Assembly (NCBI GenBank): GCA_018648945.1
Contig: JABGQJ010000447.1
Location: 1-6,435 of the forward strand
Direction of reading: 5' to 3'
Length of the DNA: 6,435 nt
Origin: Victivallales bacterium
Lineage (GTDB): Bacteria > Verrucomicrobiota > Lentisphaeria > Oligosphaerales > Lenti-02
The notes below the pieces were generated by a model that searched no databases, had not been told where the DNA came from, and saw nothing but the letters and a program-made list of their open reading frames with translations. The translations under genes were made by a program, and so were the position numbers. Positions 1-6,132 of the stretch are shown here, in pieces. Positions within the stretch are counted from its first letter, which is position 1. The number at the start of each line of letters is the position of its first letter.

Positions 1-434
1 TGCAGCAGGATTTGCAGCTCTTCGACCACGACGTATCGGTGCGGCGCGAGATCGAGTTCGCCGAGGAAGCGATCCGACTGCGGGTGACGCTTAGCACGGA
101 GGCTGGGTTTGCCCCGAAACGGCTGGTGGAGCAGTTCCCATTCCTGGACAAGACGGGGCTGACGGTTTGCTGCCGGGTAGACAAGGCGTGGCAGGATACG
201 GGCGCGGTCGGCGACCGCGTCAAGGAGGTCTCCGCCGTGCAGGTCCGCAACGCCGAGGGGGTTGGGGTCGAGCTTGCGTTCCCCCGCCCGGTGACAATCT
301 CCTTTGGCCCCCCCACTCGCCTCCACGGCCAGACCATGCGGTTGTTGGAGGTGGACTTCGGGGGTCCGCTCAGGAAGGATGACAGTCGGCAGCTGGACTG
401 CCGGATCGCGCCGCTTGCGGCGCAGTCGCAGTAG
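1..434 (+). CDS. C-terminal fragment of an unrecognised beta-rich protein
   Basis: The reading frame is open to the left edge (first whole codon at 3) and ends in TAG at 432-434, so the true start lies outside the window. A TTG at 12 could be read as a start, but the frame continues upstream without a stop and no ribosome binding site can be judged there. About 144 residues are visible. They alternate hydrophobic and polar residues (for example REIEFAEEAIRLRVTLS near the left end and PVTISFGPP, then RLLEVDFGG, near the right), which suggests a beta-sandwich-like C-terminal domain. I see no transmembrane segment, catalytic motif or cysteine pair that names a family. Such domains often end large extracellular or carbohydrate-active proteins, but that is only a suggestion. 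The last codons contain a strong GC hairpin (408-423), and the gene converges on the CcdA-type gene with a one-base gap. Coding status is well supported; function is unknown. Confidence 0.75.
   Translation, partial: QQDLQLFDHDVSVRREIEFAEEAIRLRVTLSTEAGFAPKRLVEQFPFLDKTGLTVCCRVDKAWQDTGAVGDRVKEVSAVQVRNAEGVGVELAFPRPVTISFGPPTRLHGQTMRLLEVDFGGPLRKDDSRQLDCRIAPLAAQSQ
408..423. terminator. GC-rich hairpin near the 3' ends of convergent genes; possible bidirectional terminator
   Basis: GCGCCGC (408-414) and GCGGCGC (417-423) are perfect 7-bp inverted arms separated by TT; in RNA this would more likely be a 6-bp stem with a CTTG loop. The hairpin lies inside the last codons of the rightward gene, 8 bases before its stop codon, and 12 bases past the stop of the leftward gene. 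It is therefore placed to act on transcripts from both sides. No T-tract follows on either strand, so it is not a canonical intrinsic terminator. It may instead stall polymerase or protect 3' ends, or be a chance product of GC-rich coding sequence. Confidence 0.25.
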
Positions 435-435
435 G

Positions 436-1992
436 CTAGCCGCGCCAGGCGAGGGCAAGCAACAGGGCCGCGAGGGCGAGGAAGAGCACGGCGGTGAGCG
501 CCCGGGTGAGGGCCGCGTGGCGGCGTCCCCAACCGGCAAGCTGTTTGGAGCCGACCCCGTAGGCCCCGAGGATGACGACGAGGATCAGGGGTGCCACGAA
601 GGCGAGATTGTAGGCGACAAGCAGGGCCAGGGAGCGGGCATTGCGGCCGGATTCGTTCATCAGGACGAGGGCCGGGAGGTAGATCTGGCCCGTGCAGACC
701 AGCTCCAGGGCGCTGACCATCATGCCGAGTAGAACCGTGCCGAGGCCGAGGGCGCCGCGGCCAACCTGGCGGCGGATCAGGGCATGGGCGGCGTGGTGCA
801 GGGACTTGGGCATGCCGAATCGCATCGCTTCGCCTTGGCGGGCCCGGCAGGTGTCCCAGACCGCGAGCACGCCGAACACCAGGCAGAGCCCGCCGGTCGT
901 GCCGTAGACGGCCCGGATGATGCCGCGATGGCCCTGCACCACCTCGATCAGTTCGCTGAGGCCGATCCCGATCAGGAAGTAGCAGAGGAAGACGCCGAGG
1001 GTGAAGAGCAACCCGAAAATGAGAGCCGTTCGGCGGCCACCACCTCGGGACAGGGAGAGGTAGCTGACCAGGAAGGTGATGACGGCGAAGGCGCAGGGGT
1101 TGATTCCATCGATCAGGCCACCAAGGAGAATCGCGGGGAGGGTAAGGCGCTTCGTGAGCGTGTTGAGTTCCGCCTTCGCCCCGCTGGTGGCCGCCGCCTC
1201 GTCCCACTCCTGCCAGAACGGCGTGGCTGGTGCCTCGTCCAGTAGCGTGGTCAGGCTGGCATTGCTGATCGCTTTGCCGTGGACTGCCGCCGTGCCGGAG
1301 ACCACCATGGGCGTAACCAGGCGCTTGCCAGGGACGAGGCCCAGGTGCTTGGCGACGGCGTACTGCAGGTATTTCGCAGTAGCCGAATCGATTGTGATTC
1401 GCCGCACCGGCACGTCCGGGAACTGGTCGGCGAGGTAGTCGAGCCGCTTCCCAGTCAGGGCGCAGGACGGGCAGCCGGGGGTGCGGAAGTAGAGGATGCG
1501 GGCGCTCTCGGGGTCTGGTTCAGTGGGGGCCTGCGGAGGGGAGGGAGGAGCCGATTTCTCTCCTGTGTCTCCCCCAGCGTAGAGGCTGGGGGTTCCCTTG
1601 GTGAGCTGGGGCAGGATCTTCGGGTCCAGTTTCCCCGCGAGATCCGCCACCTTCAGGGCACTGGCCCAGGCGGCGATGGTCTCCTTGCCGTAGAGCAATC
1701 GGGGGCCCGCCAGCAGGATGGGAACGCCTTCGCCTGTGGTCTTGAGGGCGTCTTCCACCGCGACCAGCGTCTCGTAGTTGGCATCCGCGTCGAGATCGAA
1801 GAGAAGGGCGCGGGGCAGCGGGGTCTTGAGCCGCAGTTGGAGGGCGGGCAGGCACTCGTTCTTCAGCCACTGGCACTCCTCGCAGTCCGAGGATGCGAAG
1901 ACCAGCCAATCGGCCCGGGTGGGCTGCGGGATGGGGCCGTCCGCCACCAGGGGCGAGGCGACGAGGAGAAGAATGGTGAGAAGGTGGCGCAT
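436..1992 (-). CDS. Exported double-thioredoxin / CcdA-type membrane thiol-disulfide protein (DsbD-like)
   Basis: The protein has 518 residues. Residues 1-17 form a signal peptide (positive MRH, hydrophobic core, likely cut near LVA-DG). A first thioredoxin-like domain (about 25-125) carries C37-EE-C40, with a further Cys at 47. A Pro/Ala/Ser-rich linker (about 133-163) precedes a second thioredoxin/glutaredoxin-like domain (about 164-255) with C174-PS-C177 and a TP pair at 227-228 like the cis-proline site. About six hydrophobic helices follow (roughly 285-312, 320-345, 357-379, 414-443, 452-478, 495-515). The first holds DGINPCAF (C300) and the fourth LELVCTGQ (C433), the paired cysteines of the CcdA/DsbD transmembrane family, which moves electrons from cytoplasmic thioredoxin to the periplasm. 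Inference: C300/C433 reduce one of its own periplasmic domains. DsbD itself is arranged differently, with its thioredoxin domain after the membrane part. The ATG at 1990-1992 is chosen because the signal peptide begins there; the ribosome binding site is weak (AAGGG about 13 bases upstream). The target (cytochrome c, metal handling or disulfide repair) cannot be told from the sequence. Confidence 0.9.
   Translation of the reverse strand: MRHLLTILLLVASPLVADGPIPQPTRADWLVFASSDCEECQWLKNECLPALQLRLKTPLPRALLFDLDADANYETLVAVEDALKTTGEGVPILLAGPRLLYGKETIAAWASALKVADLAGKLDPKILPQLTKGTPSLYAGGDTGEKSAPPSPPQAPTEPDPESARILYFRTPGCPSCALTGKRLDYLADQFPDVPVRRITIDSATAKYLQYAVAKHLGLVPGKRLVTPMVVSGTAAVHGKAISNASLTTLLDEAPATPFWQEWDEAAATSGAKAELNTLTKRLTLPAILLGGLIDGINPCAFAVITFLVSYLSLSRGGGRRTALIFGLLFTLGVFLCYFLIGIGLSELIEVVQGHRGIIRAVYGTTGGLCLVFGVLAVWDTCRARQGEAMRFGMPKSLHHAAHALIRRQVGRGALGLGTVLLGMMVSALELVCTGQIYLPALVLMNESGRNARSLALLVAYNLAFVAPLILVVILGAYGVGSKQLAGWGRRHAALTRALTAVLFLALAALLLALAWRG
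1535..1550 (+). repeat. G-rich tract in the linker-coding region of the CcdA-type gene
   Basis: An uninterrupted purine tract (GG, GGGG, GGG and GG runs separated by single A residues) lies on the + strand, which is the template strand of the leftward gene. It encodes the Ala-Pro-Pro-Ser-Pro-Pro linker at residues 148-153. Four runs of at least two Gs could form a two-tetrad G-quadruplex. Proline codons (CCN) in a GC-rich genome produce such tracts anyway, so a role is not shown. Confidence 0.25.
1571..1592. repeat. Perfect 8-bp inverted repeat within the interdomain linker of the CcdA-type gene
   Basis: CCCCCAGC (1571-1578) and GCTGGGGG (1585-1592) are exact inverted arms around a 6-base loop (GTAGAG). 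The element is read in frame as residues 134-141 (TPSLYAGG) of the 518-residue protein, right where the first thioredoxin domain gives way to the Pro-rich linker. It is the strongest simple hairpin I noticed inside a gene here. It may be an in-frame palindromic repeat element of the kind that inserts into tolerant linkers, or a chance structure. One copy only is visible in the window. Confidence 0.4.
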
Positions 1993-1998
1993 GGGGGC

Positions 1999-2008
1999 GG
2001 GAATTCCC
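1999..2008. promoter_or_regulatory. 10-base perfect palindrome next to the CcdA-type start codon
   Basis: GGGAATTCCC is self-complementary and lies 7-16 bases upstream of the leftward start codon, over the only Shine-Dalgarno-like sequence (AAGGG on the - strand). In the leftward mRNA the neighbouring CCC-GAAA-GGG (2015 down to 2006) could also form a 3-bp stem with a GNRA-type tetraloop that ties up the same GGG. Either a protein-binding site or a translation-limiting structure is possible; a palindrome this short may be chance. Confidence 0.2.
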
Positions 2009-2017
2009 TTTCGGGTC

Positions 2018-2026
2018 TGCTACACT
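2018..2026 (+). promoter_or_regulatory. Candidate extended -10 promoter for the SDR operon
   Basis: TGC followed by TACACT matches the extended -10 form TGn-TATAAT, with four of six matches in the hexamer. No good -35 box lies 16-18 bases upstream (the sequence there is GC-rich). Transcription would begin near 2033, giving a leader of about 68 bases before the SDR start codon that includes the small inverted repeat at 2044-2060. It faces the leftward candidate promoter at 2038-2066. Confidence 0.3.
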
Positions 2027-2037
2027 AGGGACCGACA

Positions 2038-2066
2038 ACTCTACCCAGCGCATGGCTGGGAATCAA
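2038..2066 (-). promoter_or_regulatory. Candidate sigma70-type promoter for the CcdA-type gene
   Basis: On the - strand, TTGATT (complement of 2061-2066) and TAGAGT (complement of 2038-2043) are separated by exactly 17 bases. Each matches its consensus hexamer at four of six positions (TTGACA, TATAAT). Transcription would start near 2031, leaving a leader of about 39 bases before the ATG at 1992. The whole spacer is the 17-base inverted repeat at 2044-2060, so a dimeric regulator bound there would block this promoter. This is pattern matching only. Confidence 0.35.
2044..2060. promoter_or_regulatory. Inverted repeat in the divergent region; possible operator
   Basis: CCCAGC (2044-2049) and GCTGGG (2055-2060) are perfect 6-bp arms around GCATG. 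The repeat fills the spacer of the leftward promoter candidate and sits in the 5' leader expected from the rightward one. It could be an operator for a dimeric repressor acting on both directions or an mRNA hairpin. No regulator gene is present in the window. Confidence 0.25.
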
Positions 2067-2088
2067 GATGGACGACCATAGCGTGACC

Positions 2089-2093
2089 GAGGG
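2089..2093 (+). promoter_or_regulatory. Ribosome binding site deciding the SDR start
   Basis: GAGGG lies 7 bases before the ATG at 2101. The alternative in-frame ATG at 2068 has only GGGAA with a 5-base gap and would add MDDHSVTEGES, which is not part of the usual SDR fold. The site therefore supports starting at 2101. Confidence 0.6.
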
Positions 2094-2100
2094 CGAGAGC

Positions 2101-2853
2101 ATGTGCGGATTGTCAGGAAAGACGGCGGTGGTGACGGGGGCCTCTCGTGGGCTGGGCAAGGGCATTGCTCTGGTGCTGGCCGAACAGGGGGTCAACGTGG
2201 TGGTCAACTACCGCTCGGCCGTGGCCTGTGCCGAAGAGGTCTGTGCTGAGCTGGAAGCCCTGGGGGTTCAAGCCTTGGCCGTACAGGCGGACGTGGGCGA
2301 CAAGGACGACGTGGCTCGGCTGTTCGTTGCCGCCAAGGAGGCGTTCGGCCGGGTGGATATCCTGGTCAACAACGCCGGCACGACCCGGGCTCAGGACATC
2401 TTCGAGTCCGAGCTGGAGGATTGGGATTTCATCATCAAGACCAATCTGACCAGCTGCTTTCTCTGTGCCAAGCAGGCCATGGAGATCATGCGGGAGCAAG
2501 GCGGCGGGGCCATTGTGAACATCAGCAGTATTGTCGGGCATCGCGGCGCTCTCTATGGCCATACCCACTACGCGGCGACCAAGAGCGGCATGTTCGGCTT
2601 CACCAAGACACTGGCCCGGACCGGTGCGCCGCTCGGGATCACCGCGAACTGCGTGGCGCCCGGCATCATCGAGACTGAGTTGCTTTTCCAGACGCACGGT
2701 GAGGAAGAGGTGGCCAGGCTGGCGTCGGGCGTGCCCCTTGGTCTAGGCAACTGCCGGGATGTGGGGCTTGCCGTCTCCTACCTGTGTGGCGAAGGGGGCC
2801 GCTATATCACGGGCGCCACCATCGACGTGAATGGCGGCATGTATCTGCGCTGA
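2101..2853 (+). CDS. FabG-like short-chain dehydrogenase/reductase (SDR)
   Basis: The protein has 250 residues, normal for classical SDRs. It is a cytoplasmic Rossmann-fold oxidoreductase acting on a carbonyl or hydroxyl group with a nicotinamide cofactor. Visible motifs are the cofactor loop TGASRGLG (12-19), NYRS after the second strand (36-39; Arg38 suggests NADP(H)), DV (64-65) for the adenine ring, NNAG (90-93), Asn115, Ser142/Ser143 in NISS, the active-site pair Y157-x3-K161, then NCVAPG (183-188) and a C-terminal ITGATIDVNGG (236-246). The Asn-Ser-Tyr-Lys tetrad is complete. The segment normally reading PLGRxGxPEDV in FabG reads PLGLGNCRDV here, and the Ser143-Tyr157 gap is one residue longer than in E. 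coli FabG, so a fatty-acid role is not assured. No fatty-acid or ACP gene is nearby. It leads a probable operon with a methyltransferase 19 bases downstream. Its substrate is unknown; a sugar, polyol or 3-ketoacyl compound are all possible. Confidence 0.92.
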   Translation: MCGLSGKTAVVTGASRGLGKGIALVLAEQGVNVVVNYRSAVACAEEVCAELEALGVQALAVQADVGDKDDVARLFVAAKEAFGRVDILVNNAGTTRAQDIFESELEDWDFIIKTNLTSCFLCAKQAMEIMREQGGGAIVNISSIVGHRGALYGHTHYAATKSGMFGFTKTLARTGAPLGITANCVAPGIIETELLFQTHGEEEVARLASGVPLGLGNCRDVGLAVSYLCGEGGRYITGATIDVNGGMYLR

Positions 2854-2872
2854 CTGAACAGGATCGACTGGC

Positions 2873-3565
2873 ATGCACCCTTGGCAATACGATGAACAGG
2901 TTCAGGTGGGCACCGATTACGAGGACACCCGTGAGGCGGAGTCCTATGATCGGCGCATGGCCTGTGTTCGCGATGTTTCCGCCGAGGCCGACCGCGTGGC
3001 CAAGGCGCTGGCGCTGACTGGCGAGGACGCGGTGTGGGAGATTGGCGTGGGCACCGGCGAGTGCGCGCTGGCGCTGGCCTTGCGCTGTCGGTATGTGTGG
3101 GGCGCGGATATCTCGCCCGCCATGCTGGCTCTGGCCAAACGGAAGGCCACGGAACGGGACGTGAAGAATGTGGAGTTCGTGAGCGGTGGCTTCCTGTCGG
3201 GGTTCCGGCCTCCCGAGCCGGTGTCCGCGATCGTCTCGCAACTTGCCTTCCATCACCTGCCGGATTTCTGGAAATACCGGGCCTTGCAGGGACTGGTCAC
3301 CCATCTGCGGCCAGGCGGCAGGCTCTTCCTTCGGGACGTCGTCTTCCCCGGAGACGTTGCTGACTACGATGGGTTCTTCGAGCAGTTCGTCGGTGAATTG
3401 GCACGCAAGGGCGGCGAGAAGATGGCCGTCGCCACCGCGCGCCACATCCGCGCCGAGTTCTCGACCCTCGACTGGGTGCTGGAGGGAATGCTGACCCGCT
3501 GCGGTTTCACCATTCTCGACAAGAGCACCGACGGCTTCCTGACTAGCTATCTCTGCGAACGCTAG
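2873..3565 (+). CDS. Class I SAM-dependent methyltransferase, substrate unknown
   Basis: The protein has 230 residues, is soluble and lacks a signal peptide. The SAM-binding motif I is VWEIGVGTGECALALA (54-69, E-x-G-x-G-x-G form), followed by the acidic end of strand 2 in GADIS (77-81; Asp79), FVSGGF (102-107) near the motif III position, and SQLAFHHLPDFWK (122-134) with LRPGGRLFLRDVVF (145-158) for motifs IV and V. The N-terminal YDEQVQVGTDY and ESYDRRM segments and the late EFSTLDWVLEGML segment look like hallmarks of one conserved orphan subgroup of UbiE-like methyltransferases; I recall similar sequences in several phyla but know no assigned substrate. The start at 2873 has AGGA 9 bases upstream (2860-2863). 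It sits 19 bases after the SDR stop, so the two are probably cotranscribed and translated together. Whether the methyl acceptor is a small molecule, lipid, RNA or protein is not visible. Confidence 0.9.
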   Translation: MHPWQYDEQVQVGTDYEDTREAESYDRRMACVRDVSAEADRVAKALALTGEDAVWEIGVGTGECALALALRCRYVWGADISPAMLALAKRKATERDVKNVEFVSGGFLSGFRPPEPVSAIVSQLAFHHLPDFWKYRALQGLVTHLRPGGRLFLRDVVFPGDVADYDGFFEQFVGELARKGGEKMAVATARHIRAEFSTLDWVLEGMLTRCGFTILDKSTDGFLTSYLCER

Positions 3566-3652
3566 GCACCTTGCCTGGCCCCCAGGGTCAGAACAGGTAG
3601 ACGGCCCGTTGCCGGACCACACCATCACTGATCCCATATCTGAGGCCCTCCC

Positions 3653-6127
3653 ATGCATATTCTCGATCTGAACGGCACGTGGCGCGTGCACCAAGCCAAT
3701 TCCGACGATGTCCTCTCCGCCGTCGTGCCTGGCACGGTCCACCAAGATCTGCTGGCGGCGGGGCTGCTGGAGGACATGAACTGGCGCGACAACGAGGCCA
3801 GCCAGCAGTGGGTGGCCGAGAAGGACTGGGTATACCGACGGGAGTTCGAGGTCGATGCCGATTTCCTGGCGTGCCAGAAGATCCTGCTCGAGTGCCAAGG
3901 GCTCGATACTCTTGCGACGGTGCGCATCAACGGTCACGAGGTCTTGCATGCGGACAACATGTTCCGTACCTGGGAGGCGGATGCCAAGAAGGTCCTGGTG
4001 GAAGGTACGAACGACATCAGCATCTACTTCCACTCCACCATCCCCTACATTGGCGAGCGTAACGCCGACTTCCGGCTGCCGTGCTGGAACAGCTACGACC
4101 CCCGCTACACCGGGAAGAGCTGGATCCGCAAGATGCCGTGCAGCTATGGCTGGGACTGGGGCCTGATGGCCCCTACCTGCGGGGTGTGGCGGGATATTCG
4201 TCTGCTTGGTGTCGGGAAGGCTCGCCTGACGGATGTGCTTGTGCGCCAGGAGCACCGCGAGGGGGCGGTGGACCTACGGGTCTGCGGTACCGCCAAGCAC
4301 TTCTCCGGATCTGGGCTGAGCATGCGTTGCCGGATCCATTTCGAGGATGGCGAGGTCATTGCCAACGATGCCGAGTTCCGGGGCGACTATGCGGAGGACG
4401 TACTCAGTATTGACAAACCCCAGCTGTGGTGGCCGAACGGCCTCGGCGAGCAGCACCTCTACGATCTGACCGTGGAACTCGTGGCCGATGGGCGGGTGCT
4501 CGATTCCTGGCGGCAGCGGATCGGTCTGCGCACGCTGGAGCTGGACCGGCACAAGGACGAGTGGGGCGAGACGTTCCAGTTCGTGGTCAATGGCGTTCCG
4601 TTCTTCGCCAAGGGTGCCAACTGGGTGCCGGCCGATGTCCTCATCCCCCGCATCACCCGCAGCGACTACGAGCGCTTGCTGGGGGCCGCTGCCGACGCGA
4701 ACATGAACATGATCCGCGCCTGGGGTGGCGGTTTCTACGAGCAGGACGATTTCTTCGATGTCTGCGACGAACAGGGGTTGCTGGTCTGGCAGGACTTTGT
4801 GTTTGCCTGCAGCACCTATCCTGCCTTCGACGAGGAGTTCCTGGCCAATGTGGAAGCCGAGGCGCGGGACAACGTCCGGCGTCTGCGCAGTCATCCGTCC
4901 CTGGCGTTCTGGTGCGGCAACAACGAACTGGAGCAGGGACTTGTCGGGGACGACTGGAACGACCACCAGATGAGCTGGGAGGACTACAAGGATCTCTTCG
5001 AGGATCTCCTGCCGCGCGTAGTGAAGGAACTGGACCCGGATCGCCCCTACTGGCCGGGGAGTCCCCACACGCCCCATGGCGACCGCCGGAACTTCAACGA
5101 TCCCAGTTGCGGCGACGCCCATTGCTGGGACGTCTGGTTCGGCGGCAAGCCCTTCGAATACCAGCGGCAGTGGAACCATCGCTTCATGAGCGAGTTCGGT
5201 TTCCAGAGTTTCCCCGAGCCGCGTACGGTCGCGGCGTTCTGCGCGCCCGAGGACCGCAATCTCACCAGCTACATCATGGACTACCACCAGCGCAGCGACA
5301 ACGGCAACCGCAAGATCTTCGCCTACCTGCTGGACTGGTTCAAGATGCCCCATGGCCTGGACAACACGCTGTGGATGACCCAGGTCACCCAGGCCGAGTG
5401 CATCCGCTACGCCTGCGAGCATGCCCGCCGCATCCAGCCCCGCATGATGGGGGTCATCTACTGGCAGATCAACGATATCTGGCCTGCCGCCAGTTGGTCC
5501 AGCATCGACGTGTTCGGGCGCTGGAAGGCCCTGCAGTATTTCGCCAAGCGATTCTTCTCGCCCCTGCTCGTCTCCATGGTGGAGGACCCGGCGACCCACA
5601 GCATGGCCGTGCATGCGTCCAGCCACCTGCGCGAGTCGGCGGCTTTGCGCTGTGACTGGCATCTTACGGATCTGGCGGGCGATGAATTGGATGCGGGCAT
5701 GTTCGCCGCCGATCTTGCCGGGCAGAGCGACCGGGAAGTGGGCGTGGTGGATTGCGCGGCCGCTGTTGCCACGCACGGTGAGCGCGACCTGGTCTTCTGG
5801 GTGCGGCTGTTCCAGGGGGATGAGCTGGTCTCGGCCAACTACCAGACCTTTGCCCGCCCCAAGCATCTGGAATTGCGCGATCCGGGCCTGGCGGTTGAGG
5901 TGCGTGACGTGGGCGAGAATCGATTTGAGGCGACGGTGACCGCCACCCACCCCGCGCTCTATGTGCGCTTGGAACTCAGTGAAGCCGATGCATGGTTTGG
6001 CGACAACTTCCTGGCCCTGGCCGGGCGTGAGTCCCGGACCATCACGATCACCCCATGGGCGCCGTTGGCCCTGGCGCAGGTGCGCGAGCAACTGCGCGTG
6101 TCGTCACTCGTGGACACCTTCGAGTAG
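3653..6127 (+). CDS. Cytosolic GH2 beta-mannosidase
   Basis: The protein has 824 residues, a usual length for GH2 beta-mannosidases, which remove terminal beta-linked mannose from the non-reducing end of manno-oligosaccharides. Domain order: an N-terminal sugar-binding sandwich (about 1-190) with VPGTVHQDLL and YGWDWG (165-170); an Ig-like domain (about 195-295); the TIM-barrel catalytic domain (about 300-620) with KGANWVPAD from 320, IRAWGGGFYE from 354 and WQDFVFACS from 379; and C-terminal beta domains (about 640-824). WCGNNE gives the expected acid/base Glu425 and SEFGFQSFP the expected nucleophile Glu514; YWQINDIWP (Trp604) is the usual late barrel motif. Nothing essential seems missing. 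No signal peptide is present, so it should act in the cytoplasm on imported oligosaccharides. GAGG at 3642-3645, 7 bases before the ATG, supports the start. The 87-base gap upstream holds weak hairpins and no convincing promoter, so it may be cotranscribed with the methyltransferase. A related GH2 specificity is less likely. Confidence 0.93.
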   Translation: MHILDLNGTWRVHQANSDDVLSAVVPGTVHQDLLAAGLLEDMNWRDNEASQQWVAEKDWVYRREFEVDADFLACQKILLECQGLDTLATVRINGHEVLHADNMFRTWEADAKKVLVEGTNDISIYFHSTIPYIGERNADFRLPCWNSYDPRYTGKSWIRKMPCSYGWDWGLMAPTCGVWRDIRLLGVGKARLTDVLVRQEHREGAVDLRVCGTAKHFSGSGLSMRCRIHFEDGEVIANDAEFRGDYAEDVLSIDKPQLWWPNGLGEQHLYDLTVELVADGRVLDSWRQRIGLRTLELDRHKDEWGETFQFVVNGVPFFAKGANWVPADVLIPRITRSDYERLLGAAADANMNMIRAWGGGFYEQDDFFDVCDEQGLLVWQDFVFACSTYPAFDEEFLANVEAEARDNVRRLRSHPSLAFWCGNNELEQGLVGDDWNDHQMSWEDYKDLFEDLLPRVVKELDPDRPYWPGSPHTPHGDRRNFNDPSCGDAHCWDVWFGGKPFEYQRQWNHRFMSEFGFQSFPEPRTVAAFCAPEDRNLTSYIMDYHQRSDNGNRKIFAYLLDWFKMPHGLDNTLWMTQVTQAECIRYACEHARRIQPRMMGVIYWQINDIWPAASWSSIDVFGRWKALQYFAKRFFSPLLVSMVEDPATHSMAVHASSHLRESAALRCDWHLTDLAGDELDAGMFAADLAGQSDREVGVVDCAAAVATHGERDLVFWVRLFQGDELVSANYQTFARPKHLELRDPGLAVEVRDVGENRFEATVTATHPALYVRLELSEADAWFGDNFLALAGRESRTITITPWAPLALAQVREQLRVSSLVDTFE

Positions 6128-6132
6128 CTCCC

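Noticed and set aside
1279..2028. Open frame of 249 codons on the + strand opposite the CcdA-type gene
   Set aside because: The - strand frame carries a signal peptide, two CxxC motifs and CcdA cysteines. The + strand product is low-complexity Gly/Arg-rich sequence with no motif.
3562..3589. Short overlapping hairpins after the methyltransferase stop (AGGCA-CCT-TGCCT at 3564-3576 and CCTGG-CCC-CCAGG at 3574-3586)
   Set aside because: Stems are only five pairs, they exclude each other, and no T-tract follows. There is not enough to call a terminator or attenuator between the methyltransferase and mannosidase genes.
3609..3640. Possible promoter before the mannosidase (TTGCCG at 3609-3614 and CATATC at 3635-3640)
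   Set aside because: The spacer is 20 bases and the -10 match is poor, so this is no better than chance.
2807..4255. Long open frame of 482 codons on the - strand, antisense to the methyltransferase and the start of the mannosidase
   Set aside because: It crosses two well-supported genes and their gap, is rich in Arg, His, Gly and Pro without domain motifs, and is best explained as a GC-driven shadow.
4274..6091. Long open frame of 605 codons on the - strand, antisense to the mannosidase
   Set aside because: The + strand frame has full GH2 motifs and both catalytic glutamates. The antisense frame shows no recognisable motif and is expected in GC-rich genes, where stop codons are rare in the mirrored frame.
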